NCBI GenBank assembly: GCA_036362985.1 | Contig: JAYGXS010000005.1 | Location: forward strand, 55,683,592 to 55,747,591 | Origin: Ligula intestinalis | Taxonomy: Eukaryota; Platyhelminthes; Cestoda; Diphyllobothriidea; Diphyllobothriidae | Reading direction: 5' to 3' | Length of the DNA: 64,000 nucleotides | Shown here: in pieces, positions 11,108 to 21,406 of the stretch | Layout: each line of letters begins with the position of its first letter | Numbering within the stretch: position 1 is the first letter of the stretch | Program-made: the position numbers and the translations under genes | Notes under the pieces: model-generated | The model's input: the letters and a program-made list of their open reading frames with translations, nothing else | Databases searched by the model: none | Told to the model about the DNA's origin: nothing

Positions 11108-11143
<36 letters not shown>
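11108..11143. repeat. (TCA)12 LINE tail
   Basis: Twelve TCA units directly after AATAAAGTTC. Serves as the 3' tail of the LINE above. Confidence 0.85.
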
Positions 11144-11300
11144 ACCTACCTTGTGTACGAATAAATTAGTCCTAACATTTGACTGCCTTCCTCTCTCAGA
11201 TGGAATACTCATAGTGTAGCGGTTCCAGTAGATCGCACATCCTTGACCGCTACACACTAGCATCGCTTCGGTAAAGCCACTTTTTTCTTGTCGAACTCTT

Positions 11301-11310
11301 NNNNNNNNNN
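11301..11310. other. Assembly gap (10 N)
   Basis: Ten N bases. Confidence 0.99.
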
Positions 11311-11450
11311 AACACGTTTTAACTTACACCCCGTTCCCATATAAGTGTACTGGACCGACGAAAATTTATCAAAAACCTACGTACGATTGCTAACTGCTAT
11401 TCTGAATTATCTGGTGGGAATTTTCGCGATTTTAAGGCCAAAATTGCTTA
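11311..11450 (+). mobile_element. PLE-A terminal fragment with degenerate hammerhead
   Basis: CCCCGTTCCCATAT, CCGACGAAAATTTATCAAAA, CCTACGTACG and GAATTATCTGGTGGGAATTT follow the same order as 60930-61020 and 27900-27980. The hammerhead core is changed at several positions (CCGACGA, AAAA). Confidence 0.5.
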
Positions 11451-11474
11451 ACATTTTAACTCCTAATAGAATCG

Positions 11475-12020
11475 ACACCTTTGATGGCACCTTTGATAGA
11501 ATATTTCGACAGGAGAAAAGTGACTTTGCCGAAGCGATGCTAGAAGCTGAATGGTGGCAGCAATACGCTAAAAGTATTTTTCCTTGTGCCAAGGGGCATT
11601 CCCTTCACAATAAATATCAGTTATGGAAAGGTTTAAGCACGACTGATTTTATTCACCAAGCTTTATGAATTGATGCACACAGTTCTGTCCCCTGATCAGT
11701 CCAAGACAATAATTATAAGACCCTAGCTATTGTGTTAGCTGTTCAAATTATTAAATCCGAAGACTCGAAATTTGTAGGGTCAGAATTTTTCACCGATGAT
11801 GCACGGTTTTATTGGCTCGTGAAGATAATAAGACCGTCCTCTAAGGATCGGGCTATTGTTGTGCGGTACATATTTGTTTGGGTGGGCCCTCTCAGGGAAT
11901 GCCCCTGGGCACTAGGACAAGGAATTTTAGTGTACCGCTGCCAGTATCCAGCTTTTAACATCAGCAAAGTCACTTTTCGTTTGTCAAAATACTCTTCCAA
12001 AAGTACCATCAAGGATGTGT
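11475..12020. mobile_element. R10 foldback element
   Basis: The left arm (about 11475-11610) is the inverted complement of the right arm (about 11885-12020). Both contain AAAAGTGACTTTGC, GCTGAATGGTGGCAGC or its counterpart, CCTTGTGCCAAGGGGC or counterpart, and GGGCATTCCC facing GGGAATGCCC. The spacer resembles 9240-9500. Open frames on both strands are a by-product of the symmetry. No transposase seen. Confidence 0.6.
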
Positions 12021-12219
12021 ATTTCATTCGAAGTTGAAATGTAGGCGATTCCGCCATTGATGAAAAGAAAGAAGATCTTCGGAAAATAGAGTTGTGCCTG
12101 TGAATTTTCGCTCACTTAGCACTTGCTCATCGTCAGACTGAATGAAGGGTGAGGGCTGGGGTTGTCGCACTAGACGGTTTAGGGACAGAGTGTACATCGA
12201 ACAGGGGTGGAGTGCGGGG

Positions 12220-13339
12220 GGGATTTGGATGACGCAAATCCTGCTGCGATAGGTGCCGCAAGTGAGAGGGGGTGTGCGCGTTTAGATTGAGGATCTGTGG
12301 CAGCCTGCATTCGGTAGCGCTGCGCGTATTCACTCCCATCTCATTTTCCAAACCTTTGTCTAGTCGCGCGTCCAGCGCTGACTCATCCTCTTACCCCTGC
12401 ACGTTCTTGAACTTTTGCGCCCCTGCTTTCACCGCGCGTACGCCGAAGCTAATCGATTCCTCGCGAACTCTGACGCCAATGCTTGCATTCTTTCCTGATT
12501 GACTGGTGACTGGACAAGGTTTCGCTAAGCTCGCTCACAGAGACACTTATAAGCCTACGCAGCTGGACTTGCCGACAATTATTACGGTTGTGCTCGTTTC
12601 TTAAATATTATCCATTTGAAAACTTTTACGCGTTACGTCCTGATTATTTTGGAATAATACTCGCTAGGAGCTTCGTTAGTTAGTCCGGATGTCAAAATTC
12701 GACAGGTTACGTGTCCGGGGGATGCAGAATCAGCGAAGCTCTACTTGGCCGAGCACGGATAGGCCGTTGTTGTTTCACGCTGGGTGAAAGTTAATGGATT
12801 GTGCGCGTAAACCGGCGTAGTGTGAATCGAGATTCACATACCTTTTGATGCTGATCGGGCTTGAGGGCCCAGCTTCGAGGAATTCTCTCGCTTCTCTCGT
12901 GTTAGCCATGACGACCACCTCGGTGCTATCCCAACTGAATTAGTGACCACACTCAAGGGAGTGTGCAAATACGAATGACGCCGACGTTCGCCGACGGGAC
13001 CTTTTATTACTCGTACTTGCGCACCCCCTTGAGTGGCGCTAAGGTGGTCGCCAGGTCTAACACCAGACAAGCGTGAGAATTCCTCGAAGCTGGGCCCTCA
13101 AGCCCGATCAGCATCAAAAGGCATGTGAATCTCGATTCACACTACGCCGGTTTGCGCACATAACCCACTAACTTGCGCCCAGCGTGCAACAACAACAGTC
13201 TATCCGCGCTCCGCTAAGTAGACCTTCACTGTTTCTGCATCTCCCTCCGGACACATGGTCCACAATCTAAGCGTTCGCCCCCCCCCCCCTCTCGCTTGCA
13301 GCACCTATCGCAGCAGGATTCGCGTCACCTTAATCTGCG
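12220..13339. mobile_element. FB1 foldback: 1.1 kb near-perfect inverted repeat
   Basis: Arms pair from GATTTGGATGACGCAAATCC (12220) against the complement at 13339 inward to a loop of about 30 bases centred near 12992 (CGCCGACGTTCGCCGACGGG). Shared blocks include GTGTGAATCGAGATTCACAT, GGGCTTGAGGGCCCAGCTTC and CACTCAAGGG. The left arm carries about 410 extra bases (12300-12710) with no partner in the right arm. No coding sequence recognised. Confidence 0.75.
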
Positions 13340-13910
13340 AAATGTTAGGCATTGTTGGGTAGCCTTGTGCCTTGCTCTGGTCGCCCGACTTCACGCTATA
13401 TTTCGGCCAATTACGAATCGGGAGACTTTCGAACCATGTCAAAAATAATTATTTGTCAGTGCAGCTATCCGCCCCCAACGGCATTGCCCACGCCCCTCCG
13501 TAAGTGGCAATAACGTGGATGCTATGGCCGTGCCGCTTTTATTTGCATTAATCGTATCAAGTGGCAAATCGAGGCACACCATTCGTACATATACTGGAAT
13601 AGGCCCGTTTTTACCGCCGCGCTGGTAGCCAGTTTTTTGGATGGCTGTTAAGCGAGAGACGGGCATTAACCTGAATTACGGACACTGCGAGTGCTTTAGT
13701 ACCGCCTACTTGACTCTCTTATGTAGAGAGAACGGCGCCAATGCAATTAGCCTAATGGCAGAAAACGGTCGTATCAGCTAACTAGCCCCTTCTACCGATG
13801 CCTACCATACAATAGATACAATAACGTGGATACAAATTACATATAGATATTGTTTGAATTGACACTTTTAGTGGCATTCAGAATCTCGGAAAAACTGTTT
13901 CCTGCGCTCT
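13340..13910. other. No recognisable content
   Basis: No supported gene or repeat. Confidence 0.3.
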
Positions 13911-14923
13911 CGTATAAATAGAGTATGGCGGGTGTTGCATGAAGCATTCCACTGTTTGAAAAAGACCGGTTATCACCCGCAAAACAAAATTGAGTAGGGT
14001 TGAAATACTGCTTATCATGCAGTCCAATTTCAATTATTTTCAGTCACGCTAGAATGTCTACGCTGTGATTAGCTCCTTTTTGACAGCTGTGAAAAAGTTG
14101 ATTCTGCAAAAAATGGCTACTTATATAGCATGCATTTTTATCATTGATTTTGACTGCCTTTATAAAATTCAAATCTATTTTATGGAAGGCATGCATGAAA
14201 AAATCCTCTCTTGTACTTATTTGATAGCAAATTACGCATTCTTTAAATTTTATTCTTCAAGTAAAGGTTTTCCTCGGTTTTTATAAAAAATGGCTTATGT
14301 TGGCTTTTTTTACGACTGTGTGGTTTTCATTCATGATACATCGTATCCGTCAATTTATTAATACTGCCACTGATATATACAGCATGATCCATGTCTATTG
14401 CGAAATTATGTGAAAGCTATGCAACCACTTCTACACACAATAGGCAAGAACGTACATATCCTTAAACAGGATGAACACAGCATTCAGTTTATAAAACTTG
14501 AATTCAGTTCTAGCAGTCGGTAGCTTTCAGAATAATTTGGCAATTTAGAAACTTCTTAAAACCGAAGGAAACCCTTCTATTCAGAATAAAATTTAAAGAA
14601 GGCATAATTTGCTATCAAGAAAGTACCAAAGAGGATTTTTTCGTGCATGCTTTCCATAAAATATATTTGAATTTTTAAAGGCAGTCAAATCAATGATAAA
14701 AATGCATGCTATATAAGTAGCCATTTTTACAGAGTCAGCTTTTTCGCAACGGTCAAAAAGAAACTAATCACAGAGTCAACATCCTAGCGTGATTGAAAAT
14801 CATTGAAATTTGACTGCATGGTAAACAGTATTGCAACTCTATTTAATGTTGTTCTGCCAGTGATTACCGGCCTTTTTCAAATAGCCGAATGTTTCATGCA
14901 GCATTCGCCATACTGTCTATACA
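13911..14923. mobile_element. FB2 foldback: long inverted repeat with 373-base arms
   Basis: Left arm 13911-14283, right arm 14558-14923, spacer about 275 bases. Paired blocks include ATGCAGTCCAATTTCAATTA, CACGCTAG, TATATAGCATGCATTTTTAT, and GCAAATTACGCATTCTTTAA. Arms are diverged, so this is an old inverted repeat. A related half copy lies at 40560-40830. AT-rich, non-coding. Confidence 0.75.
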
Positions 14924-15281
14924 ATTTGACACGAAGAGGAGCTCTGAGGTGCTGCAAGAGTTTTGACTGTTCCGCAAGGTCAAACTTAAAAAACGCAATA
15001 TGCAGATGAGGGTAAGCATGAGAAAGCTTAACTTCTGTTGGAAGGGAAGGCGAGTGAAATGATAGGATGATGACTGACAGGAGAAAAGGTTTAGAGGTGG
15101 AAAGCCGAATGAGCAGAGATCTCATTGGTAGCGCACCTTATATATGCTTACTTCCAGTCTTGGCTCTTACGGGGTTTTTTTGGGTGAGGAAATAGACAAA
15201 AGGCTAATCGTTAATACGGCAAGGTAACAAATGGCCATGGAGCTGACAAGAAAAGGCTTATCGCGATTATGTTTTTTGCTA
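14924..15281. other. No recognisable content
   Basis: Nothing supported. Confidence 0.3.
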
Positions 15282-15419
15282 TACAGTGGAGTCCGGTTAA
15301 TGTGGACACCTCCGTTCCAGGCCAACTGTCCATATTAACCGGTTGTCCACATTAAGCGAACTGACTACAAACCAGTCGTTTCTACGTATAAAAAACAGAA
15401 TTTTGTATCTGAATGAAGT

Positions 15420-15425
15420 TTTATT
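15420..15425 (-). promoter_or_regulatory. Polyadenylation signal overlapping the stop codon
   Basis: AATAAA on the minus strand, containing the TAA stop of the transposase frame, as in compact transposons. Confidence 0.65.
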
Positions 15426-15857
15426 GAAAGAACATGCTCAGTTTTGATTGCTTTGGTGGAAACTTTTCTCTTAAAGCTCCTCTAAAGTTCTTTATCACAG
15501 TGTCAACATTCTCCACATCAAAACCTTGTTGTCGATGCCCCGTTTCGAGTACGACCAATGCCGCCCTCATTTCTTTTGATGAGACTGGGGGCTCGACTTC
15601 TTCGTCTTCCTCTTCAGACTCTTCTTCCTGCTCGTCTGGTACCTTCTTGGCATCTGCAACTGCTTCGGCGAGTTCACTTGTCACCTCCTCCAGGGTTGCC
15701 TCCTCGGCGACTTCGGCATCGTCGTCGATTGAAACCCACTCTAGAAAACTCTCGATCCTGTCCTCTGTCACGTCTTCTGGGATCGGAATCGCGACTCCAT
15801 TCTCTGCAACTTCCTCTTCAGTGGTGACGAAGCCCCCTTTCCTCCAGCAATCTGTGG
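15421..15857 (-). pseudogene. Tigger/pogo transposase C-terminal remnant with PCNA-binding box
   Basis: The minus frame enters from the right end of the element, reads WRKGGF near 15830 (the family has a similar FRKAGF block after the catalytic core), then an acidic linker (EEESEEEDEEVE), and ends KQSKLSMFFQ. QSKLSMFF fits the PIP-box pattern Qxx[LIM]xx[FY][FY]. The start methionine of the intact protein is not here. The TAA stop (15421-15423) is embedded in an AATAAA signal (15420-15425). In the family, the transposase cuts and pastes at TA sites; a PCNA-binding tail is known for Drosophila pogo. This copy cannot encode an active enzyme. Confidence 0.8.
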
Positions 15858-16017
15858 GTCGACCGACCGGTTGGCAGCTTGGTGCTGTCCAGATTAAGCG
15901 GTGGCTGTCCAGATTAGCCGGAGGATTTTACTATGGAGAAATTCCGTTCCTGGCCAACTGTCCACATTAAGCGGTTGTCCACATTAACCGTGTCCACATT
16001 ACCCGGACGCCACTGTA

Positions 16018-17890
16018 CATAACCACCTACGTATTTCGCTATACATATCCCTAACCTTCACCATAACCTTGAAATCAACCCTAATCGTAGGATACAAGTC
16101 TCGGGCTAATCGTATATAAGGTGTCACCGAAATTTTATGCAGAAGAGAGCAAGAACGTAAAGTTATAGGACGCAGAAGAGTTTTACTGATTGCATACGAC
16201 TTGCCGATGCCTCGTTCGCATGCGGTATCAATAATGCAGCCGACATTCCCGTAGCAATCAGGATTTAACCACTTAAGTCCTGCATTAAGCCTCAGTGGCA
16301 AGGTAAATCAATTAAAACCAACTAACATGCCTACTGTGTTTTCTGTAAGGTTGATTACGCTGGAAAAAACCCATAGGCAATGGCGGGTCCGCATATGTAG
16401 GAACGCAAGGGCATTTTGAAGGCTGGTGCAGATGTAAATGGTGGAGGGAAACTATTGGACGTGCTCTTCCTGTCCGGGACGACAAAATACTGGACCGGAA
16501 GATAAATATGAAAATAGTCAAGGTTTGTGCACCAACACACTTTCCATCAAATCTTTAGTGAATACATCTGAAACATACTCAACCCAACAAATTCAGTTAA
16601 ATCCGCCGGATTGCAGGCGCAAGTCGATGCGAAGGTGGTCGAGCACAAATAAAGGCCGGTGTTGACGTAAACTGCATCGAAAATTACACAAAGAGCCTAA
16701 GACGTCTTGTCGGGCTTCGAAGCAGTCGGGCATGAACGCGGATCGCTCGAATTGCGTCGGTGGCTCGCAAACTAGCGTATCGCTCTGGAGTTGTATATCG
16801 AATTCTTATGTATGAAAGGATAGGTGTAGACCAATCCATTGGGTTTGCGTATCAAGCAAGCTCTGAATGGTGGCGAAGGTCACGATGAGGTAATCACCTA
16901 CCAGACCAAACTCCAGGCAGTCACGATGTAGTAGAGGGAACGATGGTGGAAATGAAGGTAAATAGATAGAGTGCTGCTTTGAAGCTTGATTGGGTTGGTG
17001 AGCTAGTAACTTCTTGCGTGACTCTTCCTGGGCGAATAAATGCCCAATTTACAGCGGCAGAAACCTTCTGAACTTTGGCTATTTAAAGTGCTTATGATCC
17101 TTCTGACAGATCTCGCTAGTGCAGCATCGGCGCTGCCTGTGAACGGATATTTCTGTTTTTTTGGTCCGGATGTTGTATTTTTCTATCCACGTTGTACACC
17201 GATGCCTTCTCTGCCCACTTGCCACCTCAAACGGATTGTAGTGCTGTTATTCCACGGTGAAATGGAGACCATGGTTATTAACTAAATATTTAAGGCACAA
17301 GGGACCCTTTCATTACAAACTTATTGCTGTTTTAAGAATAAAAACAAAGTTGATAATCACAGCTGCACTTTAGAAACTCTATAACAAAATGCATGATTAG
17401 TATGTCAGATCCGCTTTACAACGGACTCTTCTTTAAAATAAAAGTCAACAATATTGCGTAAATATGGTGAACTATAAATGAGGCAGTGGAAGTAACTCCT
17501 ATGATTGAAATCTGTGGCAGAGTTGAGCGAGCCACCGATTTCCAAAAATATATAGGAGAAAAAAAGACTGCATAAATAAGTAGTTAGATTTATATGGTAA
17601 GATATGATGCAGTGAGATGGGATCGGAATGTTAAATGTTCGGAACGCTCCTTTTCGTGGGAACAAAATCATATAGCATCATAAGGGGGAGAGAAGAGGAA
17701 CTCATCGAGGACAACGGGGTCGAAAAGGGGAGGGAACAGTAAAAGTCACGAGAACATCACTGAGATGTCGGAGATGCGAACTAGCAGACTTCAGAGCTCA
17801 TTGAAAAGTAGACAAAAGCATAAGAACCCGCGACGATCATCAACAGAGACCTCGACGATCACTGTCGGGGTTGCAAAACAGAGAAGAGTT
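16018..17890. other. 1.9 kb without recognisable gene or repeat
   Basis: A stretch rich in ACCTTAACC-like words near 16040-16090 is only loosely telomere-like. Short open frames have no recognisable domain. Confidence 0.35.
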
Positions 17891-18240
17891 AACATGATTT
17901 AGAAATGATGCTAGATTCGGTACAGGAAAATATAAATCTGTTAAGAAACTACTTTACTATCTTGGGAGAGGCCACAAATGCCAGGAGGATCCTTTTTCAA
18001 AGTCCAGAGGTTGCGTTTTTGGGAAGGAAACAGACTGTAAGGACTTTATTTCCACCAAATTTAAATTTTTACCTATTTGGCCTTTCAAAATCGGTACTGT
18101 ATACGACAATTTTAAGGAACATGTGTTAACTCAGACCTTCTCTGAAGATGGGTAGACGAGACCACTACCCGAAACGTCAGACTTGTAATAAACCTCTCCC
18201 GGTGAATACCCCCCTTTCTTCTGACCTTAATGAGTTTTTG
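17891..18240 (+). mobile_element. Probable PLE end with hammerhead, family not assigned
   Basis: Assigned only from the minimal hammerhead at 18139-18181 and the following ATAAACC. The short frame at 17905-18129 shows no RT or GIY-YIG motif, so the upstream boundary is a guess. Confidence 0.4.
18139..18181 (+). ncRNA. Minimal hammerhead ribozyme, intact core
   Basis: Stem I strand TCT (18139-18141), core CTGAAGA (18142-18148, fits CUGANGA), six-pair stem II GGGTAG/CTACCC (18150-18155, 18165-18170), GAAAC (18171), GTC, then AGA completing stem I. Stem III has essentially no loop, the feature described for animal PLE hammerheads thought to work as dimers. This is the best-preserved minimal copy in the window. 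Confidence 0.7.
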
Positions 18241-18345
18241 TGTTTCGCTAAAAATTGTTATACATGGGTGGGCAGGTGCTAGACGGGCGCTATAGGCCAT
18301 GTGACCACTGAATCATCAGCTGGCTGGAAAGTCTAGACAGACTAA
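18241..18345 (-). repeat. Repeat shared with 25905-25985
   Basis: The reverse complement contains TGATTCAGTGGTCACATGGC, CCGTCTAGCACCTGCCCACC and CATGTATAAC, matching the plus strand at 25915-25983. Confidence 0.6.
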
Positions 18346-19579
18346 TGGCATATCAGAAAGGAGAGACATTATTCGTTTGATATTGGAATACCTTTTCCCG
18401 CACCAGTTGAACTAACTTAGCATTATACTTCGTCTGAACACCTTTATATTATGGGTATAAGCCAAAAGTCTTATTTGCTAAAATGTCAGTCGAACTGTAG
18501 GAGTCAAAGTCGTGACTGTGTTCAGAACACTACAATTATCACGTCCAGTTCCGTACAGGAAGAGGAGGTTTAAGGCCAGTAGGATTTGTTTATTGTGTAC
18601 AGAAACTCAGTGGTGGTCTGAAGCCCCGACGCGCGGCAGGCCCCGGGCTCCGCGCGCGCGTCTGCCTGTTGGCGTGGTGTGGACGTAAACTTCATGCGAG
18701 AGTGAGTCACTGGCCGCTTGAACAACTGCTTGGCCAATAGCTGTATACGGTACCTCTTATTGGCTGACCCAGAAGGAAATAGAGGAGCGACATCACATGC
18801 GATTCATGGGCTTGGCGCCAGCGCTACAGAACAATTTCCTTCTCCATATCTGGAACGAGAGCCAGACTGCAATAACTTGTAGTGACTGTAGTCCTTCCTT
18901 CTTCCTTTCAACGTGCGCTTACACAGAAACGCTCAATGTTTGGCCTCAGGCATCAGGGTGTATGTGGGCCCCAATGTCAGCCTACCCCAGCCTTGTCTGA
19001 TTGGTCTGGCCAATCATCGCCCTGAGACTGACTCACACAAAGGCCGATCTGGGTGCTTGTGACAATTCCCGCGCTGACTGACACACTGGATTCTGCCCCG
19101 CTAGGGAGTGAACGACGGCAGCGTCGTTGGCACCTGCAATGCTCACATGCTCTGACCTCTTGGAGGCCAGCACTCGCGGTCGGATGCATGCCAATCCTTC
19201 TGTACAGAATAAAATCTCCCTACTCCTTGGCCGCCCACTTCTTGTCCGGGTCTGAAGGTCACAACTGACAAGTTTGTTCTCTATTGACGTTAACTCCAGG
19301 CGATAAACTTGTAGATTTTTCACTTGTGACCTGATTCCTGTCAATAGGCATGGGCCTGTGTGTGGCCCACGTTAGACGGCAATCCAGCTCGCGCAAGCCA
19401 CCGAGTTCAGTCTCACTTTTATTCGACCGCGCTCGCAAAGAACATTAGTATATGAGGTAAGGCCAAGATTGAAATAAGATCATTTCGACTCCGGTTAGAC
19501 GCTAGGTTTCTTAACTTGACACAATCAAGTCCCTGAAGATGTTGGTCAACATTTCTATTGAAAAGGTCAGGCTACCAAC
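18346..19579. other. No gene; GC-rich, possible decayed terminal repeats
   Basis: GTACACAATAAAC on the minus strand near 18590 and CTGTACAGAATAAAA on the plus strand near 19200 resemble the poly(A)-signal part of R0. Their terminal hairpins are not preserved, so I do not call full copies. Confidence 0.35.
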
Positions 19580-19588
19580 CAGCCTCTG

Positions 19589-19640
19589 CTGATGAATTGG
19601 CGAAATTACGTTTGTTTTCGATAATTCTCATCAGGCCTTT
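19589..19640 (-). ncRNA. PLE-A hammerhead motif within a palindrome
   Basis: Minus strand: AAGGC, CUGAUGA (19628-19634), GAAUUAUC, GAAA, then a loop region and UUUC followed by GCC, giving a three-pair stem I. The reverse strand also reads CTGATGA (19589-19595) followed by GCGAAAT, because the 46 bases form an imperfect palindrome. Stem III is weak. Confidence 0.5.
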
Positions 19641-19804
19641 ACATTTATAGGGTTAGTAGAAAAAGAAGGACAGTTGTCAGGGGAGGGGGAATGGGGAATG
19701 GGGGTCGAAACGGGGTCAACATTTGATCAGCGTTAGGGGGAGCTGGTAGTCGGTTTATGTGTTAAGCCACTGGCTGTTGGATTAGCAGCTTTTGACCATG
19801 GTAA

Positions 19805-21406
19805 CTATGGTGCCGCGACGAAATTATTTTGGGCGCAAAGGATGGGTTGGCGTAGCCTGATTGCGGCTGCTTCTGCCGTAGCCAAGAGACGCTGTCCAAG
19901 AAATTTTGAGTAGCTTGAGGGTTCCTTGTAGATAACTCGGAAGGCCTCTTTGGCATCCACGCGATGGTCAGAGTCTACCAGATGCGCTAGAATGGAACTG
20001 TTAACATCCTTTAGTTGACCCTTTCCTAACCATGCTGGGATGTGTTCTCGGACTCTTTTGGACAAACGCCGACTCGTGCGACCAATATATCCCGCCCCAC
20101 AGGAGCAGGTAACTGAATATATGCACATGGATGTGGTCTGGGCTGGCATTTTGTCCATGACCTCTCCTTATAGGATGGGAGTGGTCGAGAAAAGTACGTG
20201 GGCGTTGGCTGCTGCGAAGGTGGTTGCTACAGCTTGACTCAGGCGCCTCCTTAGAAGTTCGCTTGGTCCGTCCCCTTGAAATGGGCCCCTGATAAATATT
20301 CGCTTCTTCTATGCTGTTAGCATTGCAGGTTTTGGTGGCCTTTCAGCCATGTGCTTAGCGATACATCGACTGGGGTACCCATTTTGTCGAAATACACATT
20401 CAGCAATCCTTAGCTCCTCTTCTATGCTATCATTCGAGCAGATCTTTTTCGCCCTTTGCGTCAAACATCGTAGTAAATTACGTTTGGAGTTTAACGGTAC
20501 GAAGCTAGCAAAATGGATGTATTGCCCGGACCACGTCTTTATACGATATACCTTCCGTTGAATGCTCCCATCAGCCCTTCTTCTCAGTAGTACATCAAGG
20601 AATGGGAGTGATCCAGATTCTTCTACTTCTATTGTAAATTTGATAGACTGATGCGCCTGATTCACTTTATTCATTAGAGCTGAAAAGTCGGTTTGGTCTG
20701 ATGCAACAGCGCATATGTCATCTACGTAACGTTTGTAGTACATCAGATTAATTATCTGGTGGCTAAGTTGCGTAGCCTCTAGTTTGCCCATGAATATATT
20801 TGCTAAAAGTGGACCCAAGGGTGAGCCCATAGCAACTCCGTCTAATTGCCTGCACATCTTGTTGTCGAAAAGGAACTGTACATTCAAAATACATTTTAGT
20901 AGCAATTCCCTGAGTGCATTTACTGGCACTCCTATGTCCTGGTGATTTGAGCTAATGAAGTCACAGATGTAATCTACTGTTTCTGTGACCGGCATGTTTG
21001 TGAACAGGGAGGAGACATCCAGTGAAAACATCACTGTCCCGTTCAGGTCGAGCGCTTTCACACCGTCTACGAATTCGAAGGTGTCTCGGCGACTGCATGG
21101 GGCTAGTTGACTCTGTATGGGTTTCAGTTTGTCTGCTAGCTATTTCGCTGTCGCATGGTATGGCGAATTTCTCATATCTAGGATGGGACGCACGGGTACG
21201 CCAGCTTTGTGAATCTTCGGTCAACCGTACAGTCCAGGTATGTGCGTGCCAACGGGGTGGAGACGTTCTAAGTCGTACTCGCTTATGATACCGTCTTTTT
21301 GAAGTCTTTTCAGACAATCAGTCAGCTGCGTTTCAACTGCATCAGTTTTTTCTTTCTCCTGTTCCGTCTTGCTAAACTTGTCTTTGTCTGAGAGAATGGA
21401 TTGCAT
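19805..21406 (-). pseudogene. PLE-A RT plus GIY-YIG protein, one frame with four stops
   Basis: A single minus frame of 534 codons spans the region without any frameshift. In order: LHPVGTHIPGLYG and PKIHKAGVPVRPI (RT N-terminal block), SLDVSSLFTNMPV (catalytic block A), GVAMGSPLGPLLANIFMG (block B), RYVDDICAV (YVDD catalytic block C, near 20720), SLPFLDVLL, then CSCGAGYIGRTSRRLSKRV with the YIG of GIY-YIG. Internal stops sit at 21221-21223, 21140-21142, 20309-20311 and 20168-20170. Known PLE proteins copy RNA using an end nicked by the GIY-YIG nuclease. This copy is dead but recent enough to lack indels. Confidence 0.85.

Larger units (their letters stand above)
10010..11143 (+). mobile_element. 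Non-LTR retrotransposon (LINE), 5'-truncated, copy 1
   Basis: RT palm to C-terminus, then a 3' UTR that ends in AATAAAG and a (TCA)12 tail at 11108-11143. Simple-repeat tails like this are typical of CR1/Jockey-type LINEs. The 3' UTR block GGAGCCATTTTTTTGCTGAA is shared with the inverted copies at 36190 and 51470. The left boundary is uncertain (about 9990-10110). Confidence 0.75.
15284..16015 (-). mobile_element. pogo/Tigger-type DNA transposon, internally deleted (732 bp)
   Basis: Both ends read TACAGTGG[A/C]GTCCGG in inverted orientation. The terminal inverted repeats match at 26 of 28 positions (15282-15309 against 15990-16017), and TA target duplications lie at 15282-15283 and 16016-16017. 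A 16-base motif TGTCCACATTAAGCGG and variants recurs eight times inside the two ends. The internal part keeps only the 3' end of the transposase gene on the minus strand. The N-terminal DNA-binding and catalytic DD(E/D) regions are deleted, so the copy is non-autonomous. Confidence 0.85.
19580..21406 (-). mobile_element. Penelope-like element PLE-A, 5'-truncated
   Basis: Minus-strand element with RT, GIY-YIG endonuclease and a 3' terminal repeat (19580-19800) that carries a hammerhead-type motif and a G-rich block like those at 2827-3350 and 60395-60990. Truncated near 21406, within the sequence just before the RT PKIHK block. A more decayed copy lies at 61395-62165. Confidence 0.85.

Noticed and set aside
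15434..15970. 178-codon open frame on the plus strand across the Tigger element
   Set aside because: It is the antisense shadow of the transposase C-terminus; the serine-rich reading mirrors the acidic linker on the other strand and has no domain.
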